64,000 bases of DNA from Arthrobacter sp. H-02-3 (GTDB lineage Bacteria > Actinomycetota > Actinomycetes > Actinomycetales > Micrococcaceae), in assembly GCF_003097355.1 (NCBI RefSeq), contig NZ_PYUI01000018.1, positions 31,111 to 95,110 of the forward strand, given 5' to 3'. Made by a program: the position numbers and the translations under genes. This document shows, one piece after another, positions 55,020 to 63,998 of the stretch. The notes beneath the pieces were generated by a model that was given only the letters and a program-made list of their open reading frames with translations, had not been told where the DNA came from and ran no database searches. The stretch's first letter is position 1. The number at the start of each line of letters is the position of its first letter.

Positions 55020-55721
55020 ATGGCTAACATCCTGATGGTCGTCTCGGCCGCAAATTCCCTCACCATGCGCGACGGCAGCGAACACCCCACCGGCTACTGG
55101 GCCGAGGAACTCGTCGTCTCGCACCAGACCCTCCTCGACGCCGGGCACACCGTGCACATCGCCACCCCGGGCGGCCGGAAGCCCACCGTGGACGAGGTCA
55201 GCCTCGCGGCCGAGTCCGCCGGCGGCCAGGACCGCGCGGACGGCTTCCGGACGTACCTGGATTCGATCGACGCCGAGCTGTCCGCGCCGCTGGTGCTGGC
55301 CGACGTCGACGTCGCCGGCTACGACGCCGTCGTCATGCCGGGGGGCCACGGCCCCATGGCCGACCTCTACCAGGACGCCGACCTCGGCAGGATCCTCACC
55401 GGCGCCAACGCGGCGGCCAAAATCATCGCGCCCTTCTGCCACGGCCCTGCCGGGCTGCTGAGCGCCACGGACGACGACGGCTCGTTCACTTTCGCGGGCC
55501 GCCGCCTCACTGTATTCACCAATGAGGAGGAGCTGGGCGGCGGCACGGGGCCCAACACGCCGTGGTTCGTGGAGGACGTGCTGAAGGAGAAAGGCGCGAT
55601 CGTCGAGAACGGTGCGGCGTGGACGTCCCACGTCGTGCGGGACGGAAACCTCATCACCGGACAGAACCCGCAGTCCAGCGAGGACGTGGCCAAGGAAGTC
55701 CTTAAGGCCCTCGCCGAATAG
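55020..55721 (+). CDS. DJ-1/PfpI-type glutamine amidotransferase domain protein
   Basis: This 233-aa protein has the DJ-1/PfpI fold. The nucleophile-elbow motif is IIAPFCHGPAGLL, with Cys in the active-site position, and VMPGGHGPMADL is the preceding conserved loop. RPTGYWAEELVVSH (as HPTGYWAEELVVSH here) is typical of Hsp31-like members, which act as glyoxalase III or chaperones. It follows an aldo/keto reductase, so a shared role in aldehyde detoxification is plausible but inferred. Confidence 0.88.
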   Translation: MANILMVVSAANSLTMRDGSEHPTGYWAEELVVSHQTLLDAGHTVHIATPGGRKPTVDEVSLAAESAGGQDRADGFRTYLDSIDAELSAPLVLADVDVAGYDAVVMPGGHGPMADLYQDADLGRILTGANAAAKIIAPFCHGPAGLLSATDDDGSFTFAGRRLTVFTNEEELGGGTGPNTPWFVEDVLKEKGAIVENGAAWTSHVVRDGNLITGQNPQSSEDVAKEVLKALAE

Positions 55722-55758
55722 GCCAGCCCTAGCCGGGTCCGGGAACCCCGGACCCGGC

Positions 55759-55764
55759 TAAGCT
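55759..55764 (+). promoter_or_regulatory. -10 box (TAAGCT) of the HerA-like gene
   Basis: TAAGCT ends 6 nt before the ATG at 55771 with no ribosome-binding site between, predicting a leaderless transcript. Confidence 0.55.
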
Positions 55765-55770
55765 AACCGC

Positions 55771-57534
55771 ATGGCCATCAAATCCACCGCAGACAAAGTC
55801 GCCACGATCGTCCAGGGCTACACCCTGGAGGGCCCGACGATCGAGCTCGGAGCGGCGATCGTCGACGGCGAACTCCACAAGGACGCTCCCGTCCGGCTGC
55901 CGCTCGCGATGATGAACCGGCACGGCCTCGTGGCCGGAGCAACCGGCACAGGCAAGACCGTCACACTGCACATGATGGCCGAACAGCTCTCCACGGCGGG
56001 CGTGCCGGTGTTCCTCGCCGACATCAAGGGCGACATCTCCGGCCTGGCCACCGCCGCCACGGGCAGCGACAAGCTCCTGGCCCGCACTGAGAGCATCGGA
56101 CAGCCGTGGTCCGGCAAGACTTTCCCGGTGGAATTCCTGGCCCTCGGCGGCGACGGCCAGGGCATACCGGTCCGCGCCACAGTCACTTCCTTCGGCCCCA
56201 TCCTGCTCTCCCGTGTGATGGACCTGAACGAGACCCAGGAATCCAGCCTGCAGCTCGTGTTCCACTTCGCGGACAAGAACAACCTCGAGCTGATCGACCT
56301 CAAGGACCTGCGCGCCGTAATCCAGTTCCTGACCTCCGCCGAGGGCAAGGACGAGCTCGAGGAACTGGGCGGTCTCTCCAAAGCAACCGCGGGCGTGATC
56401 CTGCGTGAACTAATCACCCTCGAGGCGCAGGGCATGGAGAAGTTCTTTGGCGAACCCGAGTTCGACACCGCCGAACTGCTGCGTACTGCGCCGGACGGCC
56501 GCGGCGTCGTAAGCTGCCTGGAGCTTCCCACGCTGCAGACCAAGCCCATGCTGTTCTCAACGTTCCTGATGTGGCTGCTCGCAGACCTCTTTGAGGACCT
56601 GCCGGAAGCCGGGGATCTCGACAAACCCAAGCTCGTGTTCTTCCTGGATGAGGCCCACCTGCTGTTCAACGGCGCCTCGAAGGCTTTCCTTGACGCAATT
56701 ACCACCACCGTCCGGCTCATCCGGTCCAAGGGCGTCGGCATCTTCTTCGTGACGCAGACTCCCAAGGACGTCCCGGCGGATGTCCTGGGCCAGCTGGCAA
56801 ACCGGGTGCAACACGCCCTGCGCGCCTATACCCCGGAGGACGCCAAGGCCCTCAAGGCCACCGTCTCCACCTTCCCGACCAGCGACTACGACCTCGCAGA
56901 GACCCTCACCACGGCCGGCATCGGCGAGGCCGTCATCACGGTCCTAAACGAGAAGGGCGCCCCGACCCCCGTGGCACTCACCCGGCTGCGCGCCCCGGAA
57001 TCCGTGATGGGTCCCAGCACCGACGCCCTGATCTCCAGCACGGTGGCCGGCTCCGCCCTCCTGCCCAAGTACGGCACCGCCGTCGACAACATCTCCGCCT
57101 ACGAGAAAATCACCGCCGAAGGCGGTGACTACACAGGCGCTGCCCCCACCGGGCCGGCGGCCGGCGCCGCGCATCCGGGCGGCTCACGCGGCAGGGGGCA
57201 GGGCGGCGACGGCGGCGCAGCTCCCGGCGCCGCCCTGGATCCGACGGCCATCGACGCCGAGGCCCGCCGGATCGAAGAAGAAATCCTTGGCCGGCCCAGC
57301 AGCCGGCCCGCGGAGCGGCCGAAGCAGCCCGAATACAGGGACGCGCCCGAGCGTCAGGCGCCCCGGCAGGCACAGCCGACAGGTGGCGGTGGCATCGGCG
57401 GCGGCATCGGTGATGACCTTGCGGGGGCTTTGGGCGGAGGCCTCAAGAGCATGGCCCGCTCGCTGGGGACCCAGCTTGGCCGGGAGCTGCTCCGCGGAGT
57501 CTTCGGCACGTCCTCGAAACGCCGCCGCCGCTAG
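55771..57534 (+). CDS. HerA-like helicase domain ATPase (DUF853)
   Basis: This 587-aa protein has a P-loop ATPase core: Walker A GATGTGKTVTLH, Walker B LVFFLDEAHLLF and a motor motif FFVTQTPKDVP. Residues about 20-430 match the DUF853/HerA-FtsK group. A Gly/Ala/Pro-rich linker of about 100 residues leads to a final helix-forming segment (KSMARSLGTQLGRELLRGVF). Members may translocate DNA or be part of repair or secretion systems; none is established for this family. The gene stands alone with a leaderless-type promoter. Confidence 0.87.
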   Translation: MAIKSTADKVATIVQGYTLEGPTIELGAAIVDGELHKDAPVRLPLAMMNRHGLVAGATGTGKTVTLHMMAEQLSTAGVPVFLADIKGDISGLATAATGSDKLLARTESIGQPWSGKTFPVEFLALGGDGQGIPVRATVTSFGPILLSRVMDLNETQESSLQLVFHFADKNNLELIDLKDLRAVIQFLTSAEGKDELEELGGLSKATAGVILRELITLEAQGMEKFFGEPEFDTAELLRTAPDGRGVVSCLELPTLQTKPMLFSTFLMWLLADLFEDLPEAGDLDKPKLVFFLDEAHLLFNGASKAFLDAITTTVRLIRSKGVGIFFVTQTPKDVPADVLGQLANRVQHALRAYTPEDAKALKATVSTFPTSDYDLAETLTTAGIGEAVITVLNEKGAPTPVALTRLRAPESVMGPSTDALISSTVAGSALLPKYGTAVDNISAYEKITAEGGDYTGAAPTGPAAGAAHPGGSRGRGQGGDGGAAPGAALDPTAIDAEARRIEEEILGRPSSRPAERPKQPEYRDAPERQAPRQAQPTGGGGIGGGIGDDLAGALGGGLKSMARSLGTQLGRELLRGVFGTSSKRRRR

Positions 57535-57638
57535 GATCCCGGCGCCGGCGAACCTGGGCCACGGTGTCCGGGCCGCGGGCGGCAATACTCCGCGTCACAG
57601 ACGCGGACCGTGACACCGGGTTTCCTGCGGCGTGCAGG

Positions 57639-57644
57639 TAACGT
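57639..57644 (+). promoter_or_regulatory. -10 box (TAACGT) of the membrane-anchored unknown
   Basis: TAACGT ends 7 nt before GTG 57652 with no ribosome-binding site between. The same spacing occurs before other genes here and supports 57652 as the start rather than GTG 57610. Confidence 0.5.
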
Positions 57645-57651
57645 AAGAATC

Positions 57652-58650
57652 GTGCAAATGAGTCAGGCGTTGGTCAAAATCGCAGCAGTGTGGCTGCTGG
57701 GACTGATGCTTGCCGTGGCCGGAGCCATCGTGTCGATCAATCTGGTGAACAACTCCATTGCCGGTCCCCAGCAGCCCGTCCGGGAGTATCTCAGTGCCCT
57801 GCAAAAGGGCGAAGGCGAAAAGGCGCTAGGCCTGTTGCACGCCTCCGTGCCGCAAAGCAATCCTGCAATGCTCGACGGATCCGCCCTGCAGACCGCAGCC
57901 GCACGTCTCTCCGACGTCAAGGTCGGCGACGCTGAAGAGCGCGGCGCCGACCAGGTCATGGTGCCCGTCAACTACACCATCGACGGCAGCCAGTCGCGGA
58001 CCGAGTTCCTGCTGGAGCGGTCCGGCACCGAGTGGTTGTTCTTCCACAAATGGTCCTTCGTGCCCGCGGCGCTGCCCGTCCTGGACGTGACCGTAGTCAA
58101 CTCCAGCGAGGCCACCCTGAATGGTGTACCGGTGAACATGCCCAACGGCCGCAACTCCTTCGCCGTCTTCTATCCTGGCGAGTACGAGGCCGCCCTGAAC
58201 GGCCAGTACTTCTCCGCCTCGCCCACCCGGGCCACCGTGACCGCGGGGGACTCGCACCCGGCTCCGCTGAATCTGCTGACCGAGGCAACAGACGCCCTGA
58301 AGGCCGCCGTGAGCGGCAAGGTCAAGGAGTTCCTGGATTCCTGCGCCGACGAGGCCGACAAACAGCAGAAGCTGCAACCCGACTGCCCGTTCTACCACGC
58401 CACCAACAACCGCGTGCTGGACGGGACCATTGACTGGAGCATCACGGACTACCCCACCGTCAGCATCGAGCCGTTTGGCGGCCGCTGGGTGGTGGCACCC
58501 CTGGACGGCAAGGCCCGGATCAAAGCCCGCCAGGTGGATCTGTTCACCGGCGCCGTGACCGACATCAACACCGTCCATGATTTCAGCTTCACGACCCGTC
58601 TGGATATCGATGGCGACACCGTGAAGATCACGCCGCAGCTCAACTACTAG
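57652..58650 (+). CDS. membrane-anchored protein of unknown function
   Basis: This 332-aa protein (from GTG 57652) has one N-terminal membrane helix (VKIAAVWLLGLMLAVAGAIVSI), then an extracellular domain with a REYLSALQKGEGEKALGLL helix reminiscent of NTF2-like folds, and a region with VNSSEATLNGVPVNMPNG that resembles TcaA-type envelope-protein repeats. Two cysteines near residue 245 could form a disulfide. I cannot assign a function. GTG 57610 is an alternative start that would add 14 residues. Confidence 0.75.
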   Translation: MQMSQALVKIAAVWLLGLMLAVAGAIVSINLVNNSIAGPQQPVREYLSALQKGEGEKALGLLHASVPQSNPAMLDGSALQTAAARLSDVKVGDAEERGADQVMVPVNYTIDGSQSRTEFLLERSGTEWLFFHKWSFVPAALPVLDVTVVNSSEATLNGVPVNMPNGRNSFAVFYPGEYEAALNGQYFSASPTRATVTAGDSHPAPLNLLTEATDALKAAVSGKVKEFLDSCADEADKQQKLQPDCPFYHATNNRVLDGTIDWSITDYPTVSIEPFGGRWVVAPLDGKARIKARQVDLFTGAVTDINTVHDFSFTTRLDIDGDTVKITPQLNY

Positions 58651-58908
58651 AACCACAGGTGCGGGCCCGCCGGGCGGCCCCTCCCGTCATGCCCGTGTGA
58701 GGACACCCCGGGCCCGGCCATTGCGCGCCCCGGGAAGTCGCCGTCGTAAGAAATCCAACGTCGTGTCGCCCCTCCCGACGGCGCACTCGACCATGATCAG
58801 GGACTCCCGGAACGGGTGCGGATAGTCTCGTGTCACACCAAAGAGGTTCTCGCCCGGTCCAGGATTCAGAACTCCCGGAATCCGGGGCGGCCCGGCCGGG
58901 ATTGAGCC
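58651..58908. other. intergenic stretch without recognised genes
   Basis: About 258 nt with no convincing coding frame on either strand and no recognised RNA. It separates two convergent genes and ends in the terminator at 58909. Confidence 0.5.
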
Positions 58909-58953
58909 AAAAGGCTGCTGTCCGTGACGGCAGGTCACGGACAGCAGCCTTTT
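58909..58953. terminator. bidirectional terminator
   Basis: A perfect 20-bp stem (AAAAGGCTGCTGTCCGTGAC with its complement) around a 5-nt loop, flanked by A4 on one side and T4 on the other, so both strands get a U-run. It lies 48 nt beyond the stop of the minus-strand thioredoxin-NHL gene and 258 nt past the plus-strand gene. Confidence 0.92.
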
Positions 58954-59001
58954 CAGGTTCGGCTCAGCGGCGCAATCGACTCAGGGCACAGACTCGCCGG
59001 C

Positions 59002-60963
59002 TCAGTCCATTCCGCGCAGGTCCAGGACCAGCTCGGTGTCGCCGTCGGCCTGCAGGAGCACCGGGATGCCCCAGTCCTGCTGGTACAGGTGGCAGGCCGC
59101 GTGGTCCGGGATCTCGCCGTCGGCGTCTTCGGGGCCATCGCACGCCGCCGCGCGGGCAGTAATGTGCAGGACGCCCTCGGGAACGTCAGAGGACAGCTCC
59201 AGGGTGCGCTGCAGGCCCACGGAGGTCCCGCCGCCGGAGACCAGCAGTTCGGGCGGCGTGGACGAGATCTTCAGCTGGGTGGGATCGCCCCAGCGGTCAT
59301 CCAGCTTTTGCCCGGTGGGGGCGGTGAAGCGGACGGCCAGCTCGAGCGGCCCGGGCGCCACAGGGCTCTTGGGCCGGTGGGTCTGTGCGGCGCCCTCATC
59401 CACCTGCTGCGCTTCCTTCGGGATGGGCACGTAGACCAGCTGGTGCTTGTTGGCCTCGACCACCACCAGCAGTGGCTCGGTCCCGGCCACCTGGGTGTGG
59501 TCCACAATGACGTCCGAGGGCTCGGACAGCCCGCGGGCCAGCGTGGAGACCGTCCCCGTCGCGGGGTCGAAGCGGCGGACGGCGCCGTTGTAGGTGTCGG
59601 CGATCGCTACGGAGCCGTCCGGAAGCACCGTGACGCCCAGGGGGTGCTGCAGCCGTGCCTCTGCGGCGGGGCCGTCGCGGAAACCGAAATCGAACAGGCC
59701 TTTGCCGACGGCGGACTCGACGGTGATGCTGCCGGCGTCGTCAATCACCAGTTTGCGCAGGGCAGAAGTCTCGGAGTCGGCTACCCAGACGTTGCCATCG
59801 GCGTCCTCGGCGAGGCCGGAAGACTGGGCGAACCAGGCTTCCGCTGCCGGGCCGTCGAGGAGTCCCTCGAGGCCGTTGCCGGCGATGATCTTGACGGCAC
59901 CGGACGTCGGCTCGAAGCTGAAGATCTGGTGCACGCCGGCCATCGCCACTACCACGGCTTGGAGTTTGGCGGACCAGACCACATCCCACGGGGAGCTCAG
60001 GGACACCTCCAGCGGGTCCGCCTCCAGCCGGGCACCGTAGGCGGCGCCTTCCTCGTTGACGCGGGCCGGCCCGGTTTCCAGCAGCCGCTGCACGCCGTTC
60101 CCGGCAAGCGTCCGGACTCTTCCGTCTGCCAGCGAGAGTCCGCGCAGCCGGTGGTTCACGGAGTCGGCAATCACGACGTCGTAGCCGGTCTCCGCGGCGA
60201 CCTCCGCGGGCAGCAGCACGAGGCCCTGCGGTTCATTGAACCGGGCCGCGGCGGCCGTACCGTCAGTGTGGCCTTTTTCGCCGGAACCGTAGGTTGCCAG
60301 GACGGTCTGGAAATCGGTGGAGAGCTCCACGAGGCGGTGGTGCCCGGTGTCCGTGACGAGCCAGGAGCCGGCTTCCGTGGCGCTTCCGACGCCGCGGCCG
60401 GCCGGGAGGTACAGGGCCTTACCGGGGAAGCGAAGCGTTCCCGACGTCGGCTCCGGCGCCACGTAGGGGCCAGAGCCGCGGTGCAGCGTGCCTTTGGCCT
60501 CGTGCTCGGCGATCAGCTCGGGGATCAGCACGGCGAGGCCGTCGGCGTGGCCCTCGCCGGAGAGGTGCGCCACGATGTAGCCCTCGGGGTCGATGACCAC
60601 CAGAGTCGGCCAGGCGCGGGCCGTGTAGGCCTTCCAGGTCTCCAGCTCCGGGTCGTCAAGGACCGGGTGGCGAATCTCGTAGCGTTCGACGGCGGCCGCC
60701 AGCGCCACGGGGTCAGCCTCGTGCTCGAACTTGGGCGAATGCACGCCCACGGTCACGAGGACGTCGGAGTACTGCTGCTCGAGCGGGCGGAGTTCGTCCA
60801 GGACGTGAAGGCAGTTAATGCAGCAGAACGTCCAGAAGTCCAGCAGGACGATCTTGCCGCGCAGGGATTCGAGGTCCAGGGACTTGCCGCCGGTGTTGAG
60901 CCAGTTGCGGCCCACGAGTTCGGAGGCCCGGACCCGGAGGTGGGTGCGTACGGTGTCGGTCAT
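59002..60963 (-). CDS. thioredoxin-like protein with NHL repeats
   Basis: This 653-aa protein combines an N-terminal thioredoxin/TlpA-type domain (residues about 10-150: LLDFWTFCCINCLHVLDEL, with the redox pair C48-I-N-C51; quoted in part) with a long NHL beta-propeller (repeats such as VIADSVNHRLRGLS, VWVADSETSALRKLV, VAIADTYNGAVRRFD). No signal peptide is seen. The domain pairing is known in bacteria and NHLRC2-like proteins. The ATG overlaps the CopD-CtaG stop by one base (TGATG), so translation is coupled. A thiol-redox task connected to copper or oxidase assembly is inferred. Confidence 0.9.
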   Translation of the reverse strand: MTDTVRTHLRVRASELVGRNWLNTGGKSLDLESLRGKIVLLDFWTFCCINCLHVLDELRPLEQQYSDVLVTVGVHSPKFEHEADPVALAAAVERYEIRHPVLDDPELETWKAYTARAWPTLVVIDPEGYIVAHLSGEGHADGLAVLIPELIAEHEAKGTLHRGSGPYVAPEPTSGTLRFPGKALYLPAGRGVGSATEAGSWLVTDTGHHRLVELSTDFQTVLATYGSGEKGHTDGTAAAARFNEPQGLVLLPAEVAAETGYDVVIADSVNHRLRGLSLADGRVRTLAGNGVQRLLETGPARVNEEGAAYGARLEADPLEVSLSSPWDVVWSAKLQAVVVAMAGVHQIFSFEPTSGAVKIIAGNGLEGLLDGPAAEAWFAQSSGLAEDADGNVWVADSETSALRKLVIDDAGSITVESAVGKGLFDFGFRDGPAAEARLQHPLGVTVLPDGSVAIADTYNGAVRRFDPATGTVSTLARGLSEPSDVIVDHTQVAGTEPLLVVVEANKHQLVYVPIPKEAQQVDEGAAQTHRPKSPVAPGPLELAVRFTAPTGQKLDDRWGDPTQLKISSTPPELLVSGGGTSVGLQRTLELSSDVPEGVLHITARAAACDGPEDADGEIPDHAACHLYQQDWGIPVLLQADGDTELVLDLRGMD

Positions 60964-63131
60964 CAGCGTCCTTCCAGCTTTGAATTGCGTTCGGCGAGCT
61001 TGGCATCGCGTTCTGCCAGCTTGGCAAACATGTCGTTGTAAGCGGTGAGATCGGCGTCGTTATTCCTGTCCGCCGCCCGGTCGGTGCGTTTGGACTCGCG
61101 GGCGTCGGAACGGGACCACATGATGGCGACGCCGATCGCCACCAGAAGCGTGGGCACTTCGCCGATGCCCCAGGCCACGGCACCGCCCATTTGCTGGTCC
61201 AGCAGCGCGGAGGGCCCCCACGGCCGGCCGAGGTTCCCGAAGTAGTCTGCGGCCAGCAGCCCGGTGCCGCCCATGATGGCGACTCCGAAGAACGCGTGGA
61301 AGCCCATGGTGGCCAACAGGAGTAGCAGCCGCATGGGGTATGGGGCGCGGCGCGGCAGTGGGTCGGTGCCGATCATAGTCAGCACAAAGATGTAGCCGGT
61401 GAGGGCGAAGTGCAGGTTCATGAGTTCGTGGCCCACGTGGTCCCGCATCGCGTAACCGAACGCGTCCGAGTAATAGAAGAGCACGATCGAGCCGGCGAAG
61501 TTGGCCGCCGCGAACAGCGGGTGGGTCACCAGTTGCGAGAACTTGGAGTGAATGATGATCAGCAGCCACTCACGCGGTCCGCGGGAGCTGTCCCGCCGCG
61601 GCGTCAGCGCCCGGAGCGCCAGCGTCATGGGGGCGCCGAGAACCAGGAAGATAGGGGCCACCATGGTCAGGGCCATGTGGTCCACCATGTGGGCGGAGAA
61701 GAGTACGCGGCCGTAGACCGAGGGCGGCCCCGAGGTCACGTACGTGAGGACTACGAGTCCGATCGCCCAGTTGACCGTCCGGAACCAGGACCACGAGTCG
61801 CCCCGTTGCAGGATCTTCCGGACACCGAGGACGTAGGAGACGAGGGCAAAGACCACGACGGCGATCCAGAGCCAGTCGGGCCGCCACTCCGTGAGCCACC
61901 GTTCGGGCGTCAGCTCCGGCGGCAGGTCGTAGCCGGAGAGAAGGAAGGCCGGCGACGCATCGGGGGCAAAGGAGGTGGGCTGTGGCGGGGCAGAACGCCC
62001 CAGGGCCACGGCAATCCCCGACGTCGCTCCCATGATGATCAGTTCCACGATCACGAGCTGCCACAGCACCCGGCGGGCGGACCGGCCCATGGCGCGGTTG
62101 CCCAGCTGCGGGATGACCCAGCGGCGGTGCATGAGCCCGATGCCGCCCAGCACCAGGACCGCTGCCGTCTTGGCGAGGATCAGTTGCCCGTAGGCCGAGC
62201 CGAAGAGGTCGCTCCACGTGGTGAGGCGGATGCTGGCATTGATCACGCCGGAGGCAAAGACCAGGGCGAAAGCAAAACCTGCGAGGGATGAGAACCGGCG
62301 GAGTGTCGGCTCGGTGATGTCTGGTGTCCCCGCCGACGCGCCCTTGTTGCGGCCGCCGGCACCTGCGCCGCCCAGCACGCCGGAGAGGAGCGCCAGCATG
62401 ATGATGCCCCCCACCCAGGCAGATACGCCTACCAGGTGCAGGCCGAGCGAGTTGATGGCACCCTCATGGTCGCTGGAGCTCGACGAGTGTCCGATCAGGG
62501 CGGCCGGGACCAACCCGATCAAGGACAGGATCAGCGTCAGTGCCAGCCCGCCGCGGGAGCGCACCCCAAACAGGACAGTAGTAACGACGGCGGCGATGAT
62601 CACCACGGTCAGCCAGGCGCGTCCCGTTTCGATATCCGTCATGAAGTACACGAGGGACCGCGTGAATTCCGGATCCCCGGAAATGCCCTGCCCTGCAATG
62701 TCGGCGTAGCCCAGGACCAGCACGGCGATCGCGGAGAGCGTCCAGACGGCGCCTGCGGCCGCGGCCACGGCCAGTGCCCGGGTGAAGGCCGGATGTTCCG
62801 GGGCGTCCCGTTGCTTGGACCGGGAGCCGGTCCTGTCCCGAGGGAGAATGCCGACGGCGAAGATCAGGCCACCGATCACGGTGGCCACGGCGACGTTGTG
62901 GATTGCTTTGCTCACCGGCAGCCCCCAGCGCACGAGTGCGCCGGGATCAGAGACTTCGCGTGCGGCTGCTGCGCCGGAGAAGATGAGTGCCGCGGCCAGG
63001 CCCACGAACAACGCGGCAAGGCCGACAATCAGCCACGGCCTGGAAATCCCGTCGGGACCTTGGCCGGGGCCGCGCGCGTCCCCGGGGACGGGCGCTGCGG
63101 TTGTGGGAGTGGGATTTACTGCGGAAGGCAC
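60963..63131 (-). CDS. CopD - CtaG fusion (copper resistance / cytochrome oxidase assembly)
   Basis: This protein of about 722 aa starts at GTG 63131, with TTG 63206 as an alternative adding 25 residues. The first half is a CopD-type copper-transport domain (about residues 20-370: nine helices, including INSLGLHLVGVSAWVGG). The second half is a CtaG/caa3-type assembly domain (AHMVDHMALTMVAPIFLVLGAP, DHVGHELMNLHFALTGYIF) with conserved histidines. A Lys/Arg/Asp-rich tail follows. The fusion is common in Actinobacteria and likely delivers copper to cytochrome oxidase. Confidence 0.9.
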   Translation of the reverse strand: MPSAVNPTPTTAAPVPGDARGPGQGPDGISRPWLIVGLAALFVGLAAALIFSGAAAAREVSDPGALVRWGLPVSKAIHNVAVATVIGGLIFAVGILPRDRTGSRSKQRDAPEHPAFTRALAVAAAAGAVWTLSAIAVLVLGYADIAGQGISGDPEFTRSLVYFMTDIETGRAWLTVVIIAAVVTTVLFGVRSRGGLALTLILSLIGLVPAALIGHSSSSSDHEGAINSLGLHLVGVSAWVGGIIMLALLSGVLGGAGAGGRNKGASAGTPDITEPTLRRFSSLAGFAFALVFASGVINASIRLTTWSDLFGSAYGQLILAKTAAVLVLGGIGLMHRRWVIPQLGNRAMGRSARRVLWQLVIVELIIMGATSGIAVALGRSAPPQPTSFAPDASPAFLLSGYDLPPELTPERWLTEWRPDWLWIAVVVFALVSYVLGVRKILQRGDSWSWFRTVNWAIGLVVLTYVTSGPPSVYGRVLFSAHMVDHMALTMVAPIFLVLGAPMTLALRALTPRRDSSRGPREWLLIIIHSKFSQLVTHPLFAAANFAGSIVLFYYSDAFGYAMRDHVGHELMNLHFALTGYIFVLTMIGTDPLPRRAPYPMRLLLLLATMGFHAFFGVAIMGGTGLLAADYFGNLGRPWGPSALLDQQMGGAVAWGIGEVPTLLVAIGVAIMWSRSDARESKRTDRAADRNNDADLTAYNDMFAKLAERDAKLAERNSKLEGR

Positions 63132-63231
63132 CCTTCCATTGTCCGCTACGCCGCCCGGCTCAGCGAATCGGTCCCGACCTCTCGAACGGTTGAATCGGCT
63201 AAGCAAATCTGGCGAACCAGGTTGGGACGCA

Positions 63232-63265
63232 AAAGGAGCGGCAACCCGAGGGTTGCCGCTCCTTT
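63232..63265 (-). terminator. intrinsic terminator of the HU gene
   Basis: AAAGGAGCGGCAACCC (63232-63247) pairs with GGGTTGCCGCTCCTTT (63250-63265), and on the minus strand a U-run follows. It lies 18 nt past the HU stop and 100 nt upstream of the CopD-CtaG start. Confidence 0.9.
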
Positions 63266-63282
63266 CAAGCGCGAGAAGAAGA

Positions 63283-63570
63283 CTACTTCTTCTTGGCGAC
63301 TGCAGCCTTCAGCTTGGAGCCGGCGGTCAGCTTGACGCTGTGGCCAGCGGCAATCTGGATGGTCTCGCCGGTCTGCGGGTTGCGGCCGGTGCGAGCTGCA
63401 CGGTCGGTACGCTCGACTGCGAGCCAGCCCGGGATGGTGATCTTCTCGCCCGCGGCGACAGAGGTCTCGAAAACCTCGAACAGTGCGTCGAGCACGGAGT
63501 TGACTGCTGCCTGGCTGGTGCCGGCCTTGCCCGCTACCTCTGCAACAAGTTCACTACGGTTCTTAGCCAT
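63283..63570 (-). CDS. hup: HU-family DNA-binding protein
   Basis: This 95-aa nucleoid protein has the HU fold: MAKNRSELVAEVAGKAG, then ITIPGWLAVERTDRAARTGRNPQTGE (the DNA-binding arm with RNPQTG), and a short basic tail ending AKKK. The tail is shorter than that of mycobacterial HU proteins. AGGAGG stands 5 nt before the ATG. It bends and compacts DNA. It has its own terminator and a 5' leader of at least 30 nt. Confidence 0.95.
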   Translation of the reverse strand: MAKNRSELVAEVAGKAGTSQAAVNSVLDALFEVFETSVAAGEKITIPGWLAVERTDRAARTGRNPQTGETIQIAAGHSVKLTAGSKLKAAVAKKK

Positions 63571-63948
63571 TTATGTCCTCCTGGACGGTCATGATTTCTG
63601 GAGCCTGCACACGGCATGCGTACAAACCACTGTTCGAAAACTTACCAGCTTGGCGCCGCCGAGGTGGCAAATTCCGCGTGTTTTCGGCGTTTTTTGGGGA
63701 AAATCACTGGATTCGACGCCGATCGCGGTCAAATTGCGCCGAGAGCGGACGCCCCTCCATCAGTGCCGTTTTCGCCATAGTCCGTCGCCGTCCGTGCTGC
63801 CGGACTTGCCAACCCCTGGTGGCACGGCCAGGCCGGTATCCGGGCAGCCTGCGGGCCCTGTTCCCATTCGGATGCTCCCGCACGTCTGACAGGGATCGCT
63901 GCGACGCTGCCGCACGTCCTGCGGTGCCGGCGCGCTCCTCCCTCACGT
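63571..63948. other. HU upstream region and GC-rich stretch to the repeat
   Basis: AT-rich sequence at 63590-63710 should hold the HU promoter. A minus-strand frame is open from 63704 to the window edge but has an Arg-rich, unrecognisable product and no good start, so I do not call it. CACGTC recurs at 63881, 63913 and 63944, about 32 nt apart. Confidence 0.4.
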
Positions 63949-63998
63949 CCCGGGGGGTGTGCCGGTGGTGCGGGTCCCCGGGGGGTGTTCCGGTGGTG
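63949..63998. repeat. tandem repeat, 28-bp period, at window edge
   Basis: CCCGGGGGGTGTGCCGGTGGTG (63949-63970) recurs at 63977-63998 with one mismatch, so the period is 28 nt. It runs off the window end, so copy number is unknown. A 28-nt period is not a multiple of 3, so a simple protein repeat is unlikely. Confidence 0.6.
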
